DNA from: Bryoerythrophyllum caledonicum | Taxonomy: Eukaryota > Streptophyta > Bryopsida > Pottiales > Pottiaceae | DNA length: 64,000 nt | Assembly (NCBI GenBank): GCA_963971425.1 | Contig: OZ020520.1 | Span: 25,996,754-26,060,753 of the forward strand | Direction of reading: 5' to 3' | Part shown: positions 1 to 13,950 of the stretch, piece after piece | How positions within the stretch are numbered: position 1 is the first letter of the stretch | Layout of the letters: each line of letters begins with the position of its first letter | Notes under the pieces: model-generated | Databases searched by the model: none | Told to the model about the DNA's origin: nothing | Seen by the model: only the letters and a program-made list of their open reading frames with translations | Position numbers and translations under genes: made by a program

Positions 1-1800
1 CAATTGCCCTCTTCTCCCATTGCACAAGTGTCCCAAAATCTGGTGGCGTTAAGTCCTTCACACGTTGGAGCTGTACATGCAAAGGCTGCAACTGTTTCTG
101 CTCCACTCAACAGAGAAACATTTTTATGTCAACGGCAGAACGTAGGAGAAACAATCCAATTCTCAACAGACTGGGTAATTTTTACAAATGAGCACAAGTT
201 GAGTCACAGTAGTGAGTCCGGATTTCATGGGCCCAATCCCTAAATAAAAAATGCATCGAAGCCGCAAGTCTCTTCAGCAGATTGACAAAAACAAAAGGTG
301 ATCACAACAGGTCCGCTGCCTGAGAACATCATCTATATGATAATCAAGCATGTGTAGAACTGCGAGTATATTGACAACCGACAATCGCAAACGAAGCATC
401 AAACGACCAGAGTGTGTAATCTCACATCCAACTTCTCCAGAAGATCTTTTAGTTTCTCCCGTCGTCGCCGACGAGCATTGTCCTCGCCATCCGCAGCGTC
501 TACAGGAGCGGCGACTGCAAACTTGTCACTCTCCTCGACGAGCTCAGTTTGGCAGTTTTCACAATGAAAAAGTTCAGTGAAAACGTTAATAAGTCGGGTA
601 GCATCAAGTGCTGAGTACCTGAAACATCCCCGCACACTCACAGAATTAACAGACAATACGTTTCAAGTCCCTTCTGTACAACACAAGCCTTGTCCATTTA
701 AAACTGAGTAGTAAAACCCAGGAAACTATTGCAAGTCGGGACAAAGTGAGCTTTGACTTGTTCCCAAATACTGCTATATTTATTTTGTCAATTGACAGTA
801 AGACAAGTATCTCCACAAGCTTCGCATCGGGTTTTTAAAAAAAAAGGGATAATCAGACGCCTGGAAAATGGTGAGAGTCAGTTTAACAAGACCTGCGTCC
901 ACAAGAAGGGTTCGTGCAGATGTATTCCTGAATGGCATTGCGATCCTCCAGCTCATCCTTTATTTTCTTCCTTGCTCGATGAATCCGGTATCGGACAATA
1001 TCATAGACCTGAATCACAACAACCACCTCACACTCAATAATTCATTACTACACAATGCCCACATAGCAAACAAACGAAAATAAAGATCGAAATTTGGACA
1101 CAGAAAGCTGACAGTTCTCCATCTAAAGACTGTCAATGGCAAACATGGCAGAAACTTCTTCGAAAAGTAAACGTTATCATACAAAAACAAGATCGAGAGG
1201 GATACCTGAGCATAATCCAAGCAGCAATACGAATGCGTATGTACTTTCAATTTCTCTTCGCCCTCTTTCTCAGCAGGATTACCATCACTAACTGCCGCAA
1301 TCGCCGCATTGTATACCTTGGCAGCCTTCACTGTCTGAAGATGAAAATACACATAGACCACAACATCAAGACCACCGAAATGATCGAGGGAGAACTGGGC
1401 ACAGTTGCGAATTGGCATAAGAATTATGTTAGGAAAGTGAAGCCACACCTCGCGTCGGTGCTCTCTAATGACCAGCATCTCCTCCTCTAGAACTCGCAGC
1501 GTGCGCCTGAGCTGCTTGGGGTGCAGCCGCAAGACTTTCGCCAAATCCTCTTCCTTCACCCATTGTCGCCTGACCGAGATAAATCCAGAAGTAAGCAAAT
1601 CACAACGAAGAAACGAATGCAAGCTACAAAAATTTACGGTGTAAGGTCGACCTGGTGAGAGCGTCCAGAACGACAACAGCAATTCCCTTGTTATCCGACT
1701 TGTCAGACTTGCTCCGGTTCGGTCCTTTGGCAGGAATCTCCTCATCGTAGAAGGCCCTCGCCACTAACTTCACTAACCTCCGAAAAGGCTCGATGCTCAT
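1..1800 (-). CDS. TFIIE-alpha: TFIIE alpha subunit, 5' part (partial, six exons seen)
   Basis: General transcription factor IIE large subunit; with TFIIE beta it recruits and regulates TFIIH at RNA polymerase II promoters in the nucleus. Exons read on the minus strand: 1800-1652, 1569-1449, 1334-1206, 1008-893, 618-426 and 97-1 (continues off the window). All introns are GT-AG and every junction keeps frame, giving 268 residues. The start MSIEPFRRLVKLVARAFYDE is the family N-terminus. Next come the winged-helix core (RRQWVKEEDLAKVLRLH, then LRRTLRVLEEE), the block HTHSYCCLDYAQ, and a zinc ribbon with CTNPSC in exon 4 and HCENC in exon 5. A basic stretch NARRRRREKLKDLLEKLD follows. For exon 6 I chose the acceptor at 98-100 because it restores KQLQPLHVQLQRVKDL. 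The acidic C-terminal half lies outside. Identification is firm; exon edges are inferred by eye. Confidence 0.93.
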
Positions 1801-2760
1801 CTCTCACATTAACTTCCAAGTTAAGCAACTACCTACTCCGAGGAAGAAATTCAAGCAGCACACCTGCAATACCACAAATTACAATAAGCTCAGACTTTCC
1901 GAAAGCCGTTCTCAAACCGGAGATTCACATTCGCATGACATCTGCTCCTTCTCAGACAGTTTCTCCGCTTCAACCACTCCACTCTCAACTCTCTCGTTTA
2001 CAAAAACCTAGCTAAACCCGCACTATCACACACTAAAATAACTCCAAATCCATTTTCAGAAACCTCAGCTCAAGAGAGAGAAAAACTCTATCCTCCATCC
2101 CGAATTTCCTCCAAACTCCGACTCGCAGTTTCACACCAAAACCCTCGAACTCACACCAAACCCTAAAATTGTGAAAATTCCCGTCGCGGCTTTCCAGAGG
2201 TAATTCGAATCACGGCGACGATCATGACTACTCACTGAGCTCCAGAGTGGCTCACAGTCACCACTCCGAAGCGACAAAGCTCGACACAGAAGCGACCAAA
2301 TTTCCGCGCGCCTCCTGCCAAGCTTTTCTACGGAAAACTTTTCTCGTGTTTCATCACATGCTCACCTGCTTACTTGCGAGGCTTCCACACCGAGATCGGC
2401 TCAGCTTGCGGCGCACTTTCGAGGGAATTTATGCTTCTATGGCGAGGAGCGTGTCGCGGCCTCTGCGTCAGAGCGGGCTCTGAGAGTGCTTTGGCAGAAC
2501 ACTGAAATCCGAAGCCTCGCGAGAGAGATTTATAGAGGTCGGAGACGAATGCCCAAAGGCGTTACTGTACCCGAAACCGCTCATGTCTGTAGTATTTCTC
2601 GTTTTTCTGTAGATTTTGTAACTCAACAAATTTCGTTTGCTTTTAATTTTACAAACTTTTACTGTTAAGTCTACAAACCGTCTAGATTTTACTTTCGAAA
2701 TTTCTGTAGGTTTTCTAGAATCTGTGACGTGGCGTCGGGGTTTAACCCATATATACAAGC
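1801..2760 (-). promoter_or_regulatory. Upstream region of TFIIE alpha (leader and promoter)
   Basis: This stretch lies immediately 5' of the TFIIE alpha start codon on the minus strand. It is richer in C and G between about 2170 and 2560 than further out, as expected for a plant leader and core promoter. I see no convincing TATA box or conserved coding. The open frames here are short and unlike known proteins. Confidence 0.35.
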
Positions 2761-5130
2761 AAGTATTTCACTCTGTAGAATACAAAAAATGTATTAAAGT
2801 TTAGCAAGCACCTTACACCTTTGGATTGTAGACTCTTCAACTAACATCTTTCATTTAGAGGTCATTTCAATATCTGAACCTTATCATGCTCAAATACGAT
2901 ACCATACATGTAGAATATTGTGGGCACTAGCTAGCAGTGGTATCTTGGAAGTTTAAGGGTCAAGTCGTATTTCCGTTCCAATATCCATAGATGTGTGAAA
3001 CTTACATGTACACAAGTGTTGGAAATTGGTGGTGTTGGGTTTGAGTGCCTTGAGTATGGTGATGGTTTTGGATATCGGGTCTGGGGAAGTTGGAGGAGCA
3101 CGGTCATGGGCCATGACTTGTATGCCACGTGAAGGGTGTGCAATGCCGAGTTGCCAAATAGCAGGTCTCTGCTTTTTGTCTGCAGAAGCTCAGTTTAAAA
3201 AACTTTCAAGCTTGTCATTCAAGCATTTGCAGACATTGGATTTATTTGTGATGATTCTATAATTTGCTAAGACACCAAACTTTTGAATTAATATTTCTAT
3301 GTAATAAGCGCTCTCCTTTACCAACATGCTCGGATTACTTGATAAGCAATTTTGGATACGTGCAGGTCTCGGAAGGGGAAATAAGTAAGGTTTAGGGTTC
3401 CAGGTTTAGGGTTTAAGGTTTAGACAGGCACATGGTGTCTATGTTTATATTGTGTTATATTGTGTTTGATGTGTGATTATGTAGTCGTATAGTTCCACTT
3501 GTGTGAGTGATTAAATCTAGAAGATCTTCTGAGAGAAAATAAATTAAACAAAAAGGAACTTTAAAAAAATGAATCATGTCTTGGTTAGAAATTTATTTGC
3601 ATAGAAATTAGCATGTATCGAAAATATAAATAAATTGTTGTTTGTATGGATGAATTAAATAAATGACAAAAGAATGCAGATACGATGAATATAAGGATAT
3701 ACATATGGTAATTTTTATTCATAGGACACTAACTTCAAGAACTAGAGTAAAAACTATTATTTTATAAGAACTGTAGTATTCTATTATTTTTCTTATGGAA
3801 TAAAATGATGTCACGGGACTTGGCGTCGAGGGCCTCTCCGCATCGTAGTGTTTTAGCGTAAATTAGTTTGTTACTAATCTACAGGTTTAAGGACATACGG
3901 CTGAGCACTGCATTCATCCGTGGATGGTTTCATCCACTTAGGATTATGTGTGTGCTCGTATAGTGCCGCATACGTCCTCAACTTGACGTCTTTGTCAAGT
4001 CAAGCTTTGTGAGTGAGTTAGAGATTGTTTGGTGATTACCTTTGCTTGTAAGTGTTTGTTTATCATTAGTAAGGACTCTGCATTCTCTTCTACTACTTGC
4101 ACTCGTAGATTCCTCCTTCGTGGAGTGCGAGACATTTGACTACTCTTGTGATTTACTAGTTATTCACTTGACAAAGACCCTCCTACATTCCCCTCTTTAG
4201 TTATAGAATTTGAGCTTGGTGAGTTTAAAAAAAATTGAGTGCTTAGATTGATGTTGAAGAGGGCCTCAAGGTGGAGACAACGCAATAAACGACGCCCAAA
4301 TCGGACAATTTTTGAGCAAGATGTGAGCAGCGCAAGAATTGGAAGAAGAAGAATAGCTGTTCGACCTGATTTTGTGATTTTCATCCATTGCGCAATTATC
4401 ATCGACGGCAAAATTTTGTTTATGATTAGTTTTCATCCTTTCTGGCAACTTCATCCGCTACATGAAATTTTCATCCATTGTGGATGAAATTATAATTTGG
4501 GTAGAATTCATTGACTGTGAGTTAATATCTCTCAAAATATTTTATTTTTAAAATTTTGACTCTGGATTTGAGCTCTCCATTTGAATTTCTATCTAGGGGG
4601 GAAGAAAAATTTTGAGTAGAATATTTTTCCCAAACTACATTTTTGTGGGTAACTTGCTAAAAAAACAAAGATTAGGGTCTAAACTTTGGAGGTACGTAAC
4701 AAGGCAATTTAACTTGGTTTTGAGTGAAATTTGCGCCTATATTTAGGTCATTTCACCATTAGTTCAATTTTTGTATTGGATCGATGTTGGGCGCATTTGT
4801 TACCGAATGTGTGATTTTCATTAGAAGGACTTGTATTTGTAAACACCGCAATAACATTAGCTTGCTACCTTCTTAGATTTAGACTTCGGGAAGGACACCT
4901 TTGGTTGTTTCCCTAATGTTGTTGTAGGTTTTGCAACTAGTGACCATCCACTACATGCATGTGCCACTGGCTCTGGCCATTTTCAATTAATTCTTTTATG
5001 TTGTTGAGAGAGAAGACCAAGTTTTGATTTCTGGATTGTTGTGCGGTACATCCCCCGTGTTGCGGGCTTTTACGGGTGTTTTCTGGTGGCCCAATTTCCT
5101 GTTGCTTCTAGATTGTGATAGGATATCGTA
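2761..5130. other. AT-rich intergenic stretch, no gene seen
   Basis: No coding region is recognisable. A short imperfect run of the plant telomere-type motif TTTAGGG lies at 3388-3422. A TGTCACGGG sequence at about 3811 could be the start of an LTR belonging to the gypsy fossil to the right, but I found no second copy, so this is not claimed. Confidence 0.3.
3388..3422. repeat. Short telomere-like tract
   Basis: Imperfect run of GGTTTAGGG-type motifs, with two exact TTTAGGG units among variants, matching the Arabidopsis-type plant telomere repeat. Too short and degenerate to be an active telomere. Confidence 0.5.
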
Positions 5131-8100
5131 GGAGTGAAGTCGGGTTCATGGCTAGCAAGACCTTTTTATGTAGGGGGTTGTCGTTGGATCTATGCTAGCC
5201 CGGAGGTGATGACCGATGAACCACAAAGTTTGGTGGTTTTGCAGATGCAAGTTGCGCGTTCATACCCTTACCCTTTAGATAGATCTCAAGGTGGTTTTGT
5301 TTATGGTGAGTACCCGGAGTTTATATTACAGCTCCCTCTCACTAGACCACTTGGAAGTACTACCACCGCACACTTTAAGCCAGGGTTGGTTATGGACGAG
5401 GCTTGTAAGTCTGTTTCAGTGTTGGATATCGACCGTAGATTTTGGGTCAAGGGCGTGGACATGTGTAACGACATGGAGGACGATCTCTGTCATGTCGTGG
5501 GAGACAGGTTGTCAGGACGGGCTCAGGGCATCTCCCCGAATAGCGGCTCCAATTCCAGACCTTGATGAAGGAGAAGTACCAGCGGACGCCGTTGCTTAAG
5601 AACTAATATACGTTTGAGCTCTTGTCCTTGCATTTGAAGTTGGAGGCCTTTAGACATACGAGAGATGGACTATGCAAGACGAGGCATGACGTCTGGTTGA
5701 GGAGTAGTGGTGCCAACGTGTGGAGTTGGTGACTGCGCTCAAAGAGAGTGCGGTTGCCAATTCCCGACTTCCACGGAGGAGGCCAAGGTGGAGGAGAGTT
5801 TCGTTGATGAGGACTCTAGGGGCAAGGATATTGCCATTGTGGGCAAACGGGCTGACATGGGGGCCATGTTCCGTTTGGCTCTAGCCACAAGTACGCATTG
5901 TTGGCGGTTGGCAATCTGCCGGCCTTTGATTCACTAGCGCAACTCATGGCACATCTAGAGGTGGAATACGGGGGTTTAAGGCATGATCAGATGCAACGCA
6001 TCCAAGATTTGCGCCGGGAGAAGGAGGATATCCCGCGCACTGTATATACTCGGATAGCACGATTGTCAACAGAGTCTGGTAATGTGTTCACGGAGCGCCA
6101 ACTAGTGAAGATCTTCATTTTGAAGCTGGATAATCGGATGGTAGAGTTGATTAGTCCGCATAATTTTTTTTGGTATCATGAGAATGCGACTTTGGCGCAA
6201 GCGTTTGCCAAGGTGGAGGCGCTTGATAGAATGTTGGGCGTGAGCAAGGCAACGGATTTGGTCAGGGCGTTGATGGATGCTCCTAAGCCCAAGAAGTTTG
6301 CTACCGCGAGCTGTAGCTTGGTAGAGGCACAACCTGAAAGGTTGCGCTTGTGAGGAGGCGGGTCACACCAAAGGGGACCGCAATTGCTTAAGACAAAAGA
6401 GGCAAGTGCGGTAAAAGCCAAGCCTAATACCGAGGCGGCCAAGCCTGCAGAAATGGCACATTCAAGGGGAAGAAGGGTGTGACATGCTCTCACTATGGCA
6501 AGTCTAGCCACAGAGATGTAAACTATTTTTCTTTTAACTCGGAGAAGCATCCATGTTCTTCAGTTGCTGGATCGAATGTGTTGAAGACAGTTCAGGCGGA
6601 CCTGTCAAAGCTCAAGAAGGAGATGAATGCAATAACCTCTTTGAGGCAAGTGACAGACACACAACCTTCGGTGAGGGGTCAACGCTCATCTTCAGCTCTA
6701 GATCACTACTTGTATGGTGTTTCAAGGGAGGTGGTGGCAGTAGTTGTCACTCGTGCTCAGAATACTGTACAGGCAGTCGTCCCTTCACCCTCAGTGCCGG
6801 TTGATTGTGGCCGTCTACACCACACAGGTTTGCCGGACGTCATTGGTCTGTCCAGGTTACCTCTTTCATTCAACAGTGCGAATGCGGCTACCTCTGCTGC
6901 CCTTCCTACTCCAACCCCGATTCCACCAATTTCTTTTACTCGTAGATATGTCGCATTCACCTTGGCGTATTAGGTATTGCAGTTGCCGTTGTTTGCCAAT
7001 GTGGACTTTCTGACACTAGATTTTCAACCATCCGGTGTATTCCACTTGGCGGATAGTATGTTGGAGGGCATGCCATCGTTGGAGGTATCGCAGGCAATGA
7101 CGGCTCCACCCAATGAAGAAGATTTTGGTGGCAATGTGAGCCAAGTTGGCGGCGAAGGTTTTTTTTTGCGTTTGAGGTTGATGCCGCTTCCACACCTATG
7201 GAACAGTCCTCAAGAGATCAGCCCTTAATCTCTGGAGTGGCCTATTTGTCTGGCGTTGTGGCCTGGTCAACATGGGAGCAACATAGTGTGCGTCCAAGGG
7301 TGGTACGTTTGGTGATCGATGAGATAGTGATGGTGGTTGATCGTACAGATAGTAATCCCACCCGAGCTACCCTCCACCGTATCATATTAGACTCTCGAGC
7401 TCAGCTAGTGATGAGTGGCAAGACGCTAGCCCAGGATTTAGGTCTAGGTGCTTCGGGCCTCAAGCCTTGGCCATTTATGATTGTTACATTGGTAGAGGAT
7501 ACAAAGAAGGCCATGGGCTATACCCCACATCTGTTGTAGTTGATGTTCAACGTGGGATCTGGTCCATTATTCTCCCACGTATCTCTTGAGTGCGTTGTGA
7601 CTAGCGCCACCAGCTATAAAATTTTGGTGGATCAGCAGCGCTATATCCACTTGGTTTTAGGATGGATAACTGGACAGAGGAGGCCTAGATTAGGCTTGGG
7701 TGGTCTACCGATGATGGCAAAAAGAAGCTCATTCCAGTTGTCTTCGCAGCTAGCACGGTAACGTCCATGGTGGGTGCTATGTTTTGGTGCAATGCCTTGG
7801 CATCTGATTTGCCATGTGCACTATAAGAAACCCGTGTTTTTTGTGACAGGGCAACTAACGTGCAATTATGTTTTGTGCAGCATCCGGCACGTCAACGTTG
7901 ACGTCCAAAAAAATCCGTTATAATTGACATGCGAAAAACATGCCAAAATCTCAAAAAATAGGCCCACGTTTTTTAAAACGTCACAAAAACTTGGGGGTTG
8001 AAGGTATTAAAAATCTGCCATGTGGCTGCCACGTCGCGTCCACGTCATTGCCACATGGACGGGCGGTGCCACATCCCCAACTTTTTCATCCGAGCCCTTG

Positions 8101-11100
8101 GTAATGTGGCCCATGATGTGGCGCATGATGTGGCATTAGATTGTGACTAGGCTTGCATACGTGGACCCGCCATTTTATGACGTGGCACCTTTAAAATATG
8201 ACGTGTCACTTTTTAAAATATGACGTGGCATGTCCAATCAGCATAGTTTAATGCAATAATTAATTGTGGACAGTGTAAATTGGGACGTCATTTCTAGCAC
8301 GGTATGTTTTCTGTGACGTTTTCTGTGACGTTCGTTGAGATGGAGGTTACCAAAAAAAAGCACCAAGTCAGCAAAAGCAAGTGCCATGTCACCAAAAAAA
8401 AGCGTCATGTCATCAAAAAGTACCCTATCACTTTAAGTTTCAAGGGTAATTCAAATTCATCCAAATAGATGGATGAAAGTGAATCACTCTTGATTCAAGT
8501 GTGATGAGATAGGAGAGAAGGCCTTACCTATATATTCAATGGATGCACAAGTGGTGACAATCCATATGGGATTATTGGATTTGTCATGGTGTTAGCCTCG
8601 TGTTAGCATAAACATTAAAATGTCACAGTAGACGTCCATCCAGACGTCTGTTCCAACATCCTCTTTGCCTACGTGGCAGCTGATTTCAACCTTGCCTACG
8701 TGGCACAAACATTTTAAAAAGAATCCAATTTCTACCTTGCCTACGTGGCTCAAACATGTTTTTTGTGATGTCAGTAACGACATCCACGTTTTTTGTGACG
8801 TCAGTAACGACATCCAGGTTTTTATTTTTGTAGGGGTCAGCCCATCTCTACTGTATTTTAACCACTGGGCAGTGTTTTACGAGAGGTTGCAGTAACAATC
8901 TCGAAGTTACTCACAGTGAAACTAAAAACCCCTTGCCGACGTGGCACTGTCACCTTTCTGAGGACGTTGTCTAAAACATGACTATGTTCACTAGGATGTC
9001 CCGCAAAACAAATACGTTTATGCTAACATCTCTGCGTTTTTCCTACGTTTTTTCCATGTTTGGTGCAACATCCACCAGAATCCGAGAGCCCAAGGCTCGG
9101 CCCGTTCGCAAAAACATGTTTTGAAAAACACACTTGATCATAGCTAACGTCACAAAAATCACGGGTTTCTTATAGTGGTGATTCTATGCTTTTGGAGGAG
9201 ACATATGCTATTGTGCCGACAAAAGCGGAATCACGTGAGCATAGACTAGTGGAGATCCATGTACGTCATTGCAAGGATCTACTTCCTCCATGGGGGACTC
9301 AGTTGGAGCTCACTCGCAGCAGCCGAGAGATCATGGATGCTTTGAATGCTCCTCATTTCTCACTAGATTCTTCCACTCCGTTGTTGGCTCGCACTATTTA
9401 GTGGCAACCATTGATTGAGGATATTACTCTCACGGAGCTGTTTGCCAATATGAGTACGGGGCTCACGGTTGTGTTAAAGGCCAGGCTCAAGGTTACCCGG
9501 TACATCCACATGGATAGTGGCTTTGCTACCAACCGTGCCGCTTACCATCACATTCAGCATCTTCTGGCATTGTATCCAGAGCAATTACCACCTTCTGCCA
9601 TTCGGGGGTATTTTGACAAACTCCTACGTGATGTGACATAGATCAGTGAGGATGAAATGCGTTGCTTAGTCACATGGACTTGGTGATTGCCAGATGGCCT
9701 TGCCATCGCCATTCACGGGCGGGCACTGGACATGGCTTAGATGATCCACGGTTGGGGGTATTTGCAAATTTTCTCACGCTCATCCAATGGTGGCTTACTC
9801 ACCAATCGACGCCAGCGGGGTACATTTTTGAGAATGTACCACCATTGAGGAATACACGGACAATGGTGCGTGAGGATATAGCATACATCCATTACCTTCT
9901 TGGTCCCCCGATGTTAGTTGATGTCGCCGCGTTGGTCTCTTACGTCCACTGGCCACGTTGAATTTGGACCAACATGGCATCATAGGCAACGCTCACCTCT
10001 ACACTTGCTCAAATGCAACGACTCGTGCATCGTAAGGTCGATGACATCTTGGTTGACCATCCTATTTCCACAAGGGTTACCAAAAATGATGAGCTACCAT
10101 TGGCGGTGGTGAACCGCGTTGGTTTCACTCAGGGAGCATTTTCCATGTTGATTTGCTACATGGAATCCTTTGCCTTTAAGACATGCGGTTTGGGCATGGT
10201 TTGAGATTCTACTTCCCAAACTTACGAGGTACCTTCTACCGATGAGAAAAAGCGGGCGATGGGCTTTTTGATAGGCACCACCGCCGCACCAAATTTCTTT
10301 GAGGGCTAGCGTCGTTATTTGTTGGGTCAAGCCATTGACTCAACACTCTTGTTTGGGTTTGTGGCCTTTGTTTTGCCGTTTAGCATCGTTCGCGTGACTA
10401 TACACACGTGCCAGGGATAGACTCTGATGGTCAAGAGGCAGCGGTGCTACATCTCAGAGAGATCGAGGAAGCATATCTATTTTTTTGTTTGAAGAGACAT
10501 GGACCTGAGGAACTTTGTGCTCAACCTGTCTTTGCAACCTTGGCCAAAGACTTTGGTCGAGAGGATGCCCGGAATATCTTTTCCCGGTCTTATCATCACA
10601 ACACAAGATTCTCTATGGATCGTACGAGTGAGGAGTCTGGGGGCATGAATGCCCTCTCTACTACTAAGTAGAAATCACCGACTGTGCTGGTATGCGGTGA
10701 GTCTTCTACAGTGGAGAAGGAGGCCACGGAGTTTGATGATTGGCCTTTGGATGTGGGACCACATCTTACCGGTGCGGAGGCATGGAGGATACGAGCGTTT
10801 ATACGTTTGTATCGTAATTGTTTTGCCTATAGTTTCTAAGATTTGGAGAGGTATAGAGGCAAGCCCATTCACATTTAGTTGGAGGACGACCACTCGATCT
10901 TTTGACTACCGTAGAAGCTCAGTCTTTCAGAGGAAGTTGGTATTCAGACTCGTTGTCAGGAGTTGTTGGCTACATGCTAGATTGAGCTCTCCAACGGCGC
11001 GTATGTTTGTGCCACAGTTACGCCATCGAAGAAGGATCTCTTTGGCAACTAGATGGAGAAGCGGATGTGTGGGGATTATAGGCTGATCAATCGCAAAACT

Positions 11101-13950
11101 TAGTCAAACCGGTATTCCATGCCCACGCCGGAGGAGTTGTTTAATGCGGTAGGCCACCCTAGAGTATTTAGTACTTTAGATTTGCGGTCTTGTTACCACC
11201 GATTACCATTGATGGTGGATGACCGGGTGAAGACTGCATTCTAGGAAGTTGATGAAGATGGGAGAGATCAACTCTATCATTCGAAGTTTCTTCCATTTGG
11301 CCTAAAAACGCACCTGTCGAGTTTCAGAAGGTGATCGACCGTGTTTTGACAAGTTTACTATTTGCCCAATGCTACACCGATGATGTTATCATTTTTAGTA
11401 GCAGCCTATAGGAGCATGTGAAGCATGTTCAGGTGGTGTTTAAAAGGTTACGACAGTGGCGATTGGGCTAGTGCAAGTTCTTCCTTGACCGGTTGCCATA
11501 TTTGGAACATATGATTGTTCTAGGGAATTTTGGCATACAGTAGGCCAAGGTGGATGCGTTGCAAGAGATTCCTGACCCAAACAACATCTCACGGCTTTGA
11601 GCTTTTCTTGGCTTGGCAAATTAGTATCGCTAGTTTGTCAAGAACTTTAGCTTGATTTTCAAGTCGTTGACTATTTCCGTGGGAAAGGATCAACCATAAA
11701 TTTGGGGACGGGAGCACCGGTCGAAGTTTGCTACTTTGAAGCTAAAGCTCGGTTCAGCGCATGTACTGCGGCGTCCAAATATTACACGATCTTTTGAGAT
11801 GCACAGAGACTGGAGTGCTCTAGGATTGGACGCATTATTGACTCAAAATGATGATGAGGGACGGGAATACGTTGTGGCGTTTGCTTCTAGGAGCAACAAC
11901 GCGGAGTTCGATTATTTGTCTTATAAGGAGGCTTTGGCTGTGGTTTGGGCCATAGCCCATTTAAGGCCCTATTTGTATGGACAACGTTTTACGCTGGTGA
12001 CCAACCATCAGCCTTTGAAGTGGCTCGTGGAGTTTGACAAGCTTTCTAGGAAGCTCGCCACGTGGACTTTGTTGCTTCAAGATTATGACTTTGAGGTTGT
12101 ACATCGAGTCGACATCACGAACTTGGATGCAGATGGTCTATCTCGCAATCCAAGTCCTTCAGAGGAGGATCTGATTGGTGCTAGGTGGCATGGTGATTGT
12201 CATAGGAAGTTAGTCCTGTGCTGGCATGCAGCGGCTTATCTCCTGTCGATGTCTGCCTCTACAGTGATGTTGTCTGATTTGGTAACACATGAGGGACCGG
12301 ATAGGTCTCAAGTTGTTAGCGATGTGTAAGAAGACGGTCCACTCTTGTACAAGCAACAACATGGAACACTTCCCCCAACTCTTTCTACTATGGAGCGTGA
12401 TCGAGTTGAGCAACGAATAGCAAGGTTCCATTGGAAGAACGACCTTGTCTTTCAGGTGTGGCCGGATGGGACTAGGCGTATAGTTCTCACGCCAGATCAG
12501 AGGGCTTTGTTGATATGGCAAGTACACAAAAACCTAGGACATTTTGGTGTGCGACAAACTCATTTGATGTTGTGCAACCAACACTGGTGGACCGGCATGT
12601 ATCAATAGGTCGCCACGTATGTTTCTCGGTGTGAAGTATGTGATCGGGTTAGATCCAGCTTCAACATCTTATCACCCCAGTTGCAACCTTTGCCCACTAT
12701 GGGGCTAGGATACTGGTGGTCTTTGGACTTTGTTGGTCCACTTGTCCTGACTCCACACGGACCAAATATGTCTTGGTGATGGTGGAGCATTTCAGCAAGT
12801 GGATTGAGCTCGTGGCTCTTTCGTAGATCTCTTCAAAGTTGGCGGTCATGGCATTTCTCGACCCGGTGCTTGCTTGTTTTGGAGCCCCGACTGAGGTTTT
12901 GACTCGTCAGGGGCATGAGTTCCTTAGGGCTTTCGAAGCTTTGTGTACCAGGGCGTTAGTTGACCATTATATCACTTCTCGGAATCACCCGGAAGCGGCC
13001 AGTCTGGCGGAGCGTGTGGTTCACACTATGAAGCAAGGCCTAAGGAAGTATGGATTACTTCAGGGTGGCCACCGAGATTAGAATGTGATGATACCATGGA
13101 TTGCCATGGAATATTGGTTTAGCCGGCAGGCTTCGCTAGCTACTTTCAGTCCGTATCAGTTGTTGTACGGACGAGAGCCAATTTTACCGAATTTTGTTGA
13201 AAAAATGTTGGCTCCGGTTGTGGATTTGGACAATCCAAAGGTGTGGGCCTAGTGTCTACGAGATCGAGTGGAGTTCTTCAAGCAGGCCATGTCCATGGCC
13301 ATGAAGAACTTATCCATCACTTAGCACCGTGGCACTTTACAGTACGCTCGTATACATAGCGGTGCCTACCAACCTCAGCTACGACGTTTTTTCAGGGGAT
13401 ATTACGATTATCCGCAACATGAGGTACCTACGACGTTGGACTTTAAGGCATGGCGCACTATTTTCCGCATGAAGGATGTGTTGCCGAGTGGCATGTTGTT
13501 GCTGGAAGGCCAAGATGGCCGGAAGTGTCGGGAACACTCTAAGAATTGTGTTCCATGCCATTTATCCATTGATGACTCCGTTCATCTAGAATTGGCCGTT
13601 GTGCCATACGGTCTTCCATGTTTTGTGTGGAGAGAAGAAGGGTCCGGCTACCATGTTTTGTGTGGAGAGAAGAAGGGTCCGGCTACCATGTTTTTTGTGG
13701 CATATGGCTTGCTTGACGCCTCTTTCTACTCTACCGTTCGGGGATTAGACTTGTCGTGGTTGTCGGAGGTCTTCGAGCCACGTTTACCCAATGAGACGGC
13801 TTGAATTCCTCATAGACTTGTCACTGTGTGGTGCATTGCCATTCAGTTGGAGTTCCTGGTTTTGATTCAAGGATAGGCAACGTGAGGATTGACCAAGGGA
13901 TTGGCAACAAAGTTGCATGGGGCAATTAAAGATGGGCTCACATTGCACCT
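5130..13950 (+). mobile_element. Ty3/gypsy LTR retrotransposon, decayed fossil
   Basis: Old Ty3/gypsy copy in plus orientation. Recognisable parts in order: a gag capsid-like stretch at about 5.9-6.35 kb, an aspartic-protease-like patch at about 7.35-7.5 kb, reverse transcriptase traces at about 11.1-11.6 kb, a well-preserved RNase H at 11.74-12.3 kb (AFASRSNNAEFDY, LVTNHQPLKWL), and integrase from about 12.5 to 13.3 kb. The order protease, RT, RNase H, integrase is that of Ty3/gypsy. It is broken in many places (a dozen or more), so it is old. A CACTA element is inserted between the protease and RT parts. A 41-bp tandem duplication lies at about 13.6-13.7 kb. I could not identify paired LTRs, so the outer limits are approximate. 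Confidence 0.85.
7819..9177. mobile_element. Non-autonomous CACTA (En/Spm, CMC) element, complete, TSD GTG
   Basis: The left end reads CACTATAAGAAACCCGTG and the right end is its near-perfect inverse, ending TTCTTATAGTG. Both are flanked by the 3-bp duplication GTG (7816-7818 and 9178-9180), which is the rule for this superfamily. Inside there is no transposase. The subterminal zones carry many copies of ACGTGGC-type motifs in both orientations, for example around 8020-8235, 8650-8760 and 8935-8945, as expected for TnpA-like binding sites. A short tandem duplication with TGACGTCAGTAACGACATCC lies at about 8758-8820. The element is inserted in the gypsy fossil, so it is younger than that copy. 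Length is 1359 bp. Confidence 0.93.

Noticed and set aside
3811-4200. 5' LTR of the gypsy fossil
   Set aside because: The TGTCACGGG start looks suitable, but I found no second copy and no primer-binding site, so it is not called.
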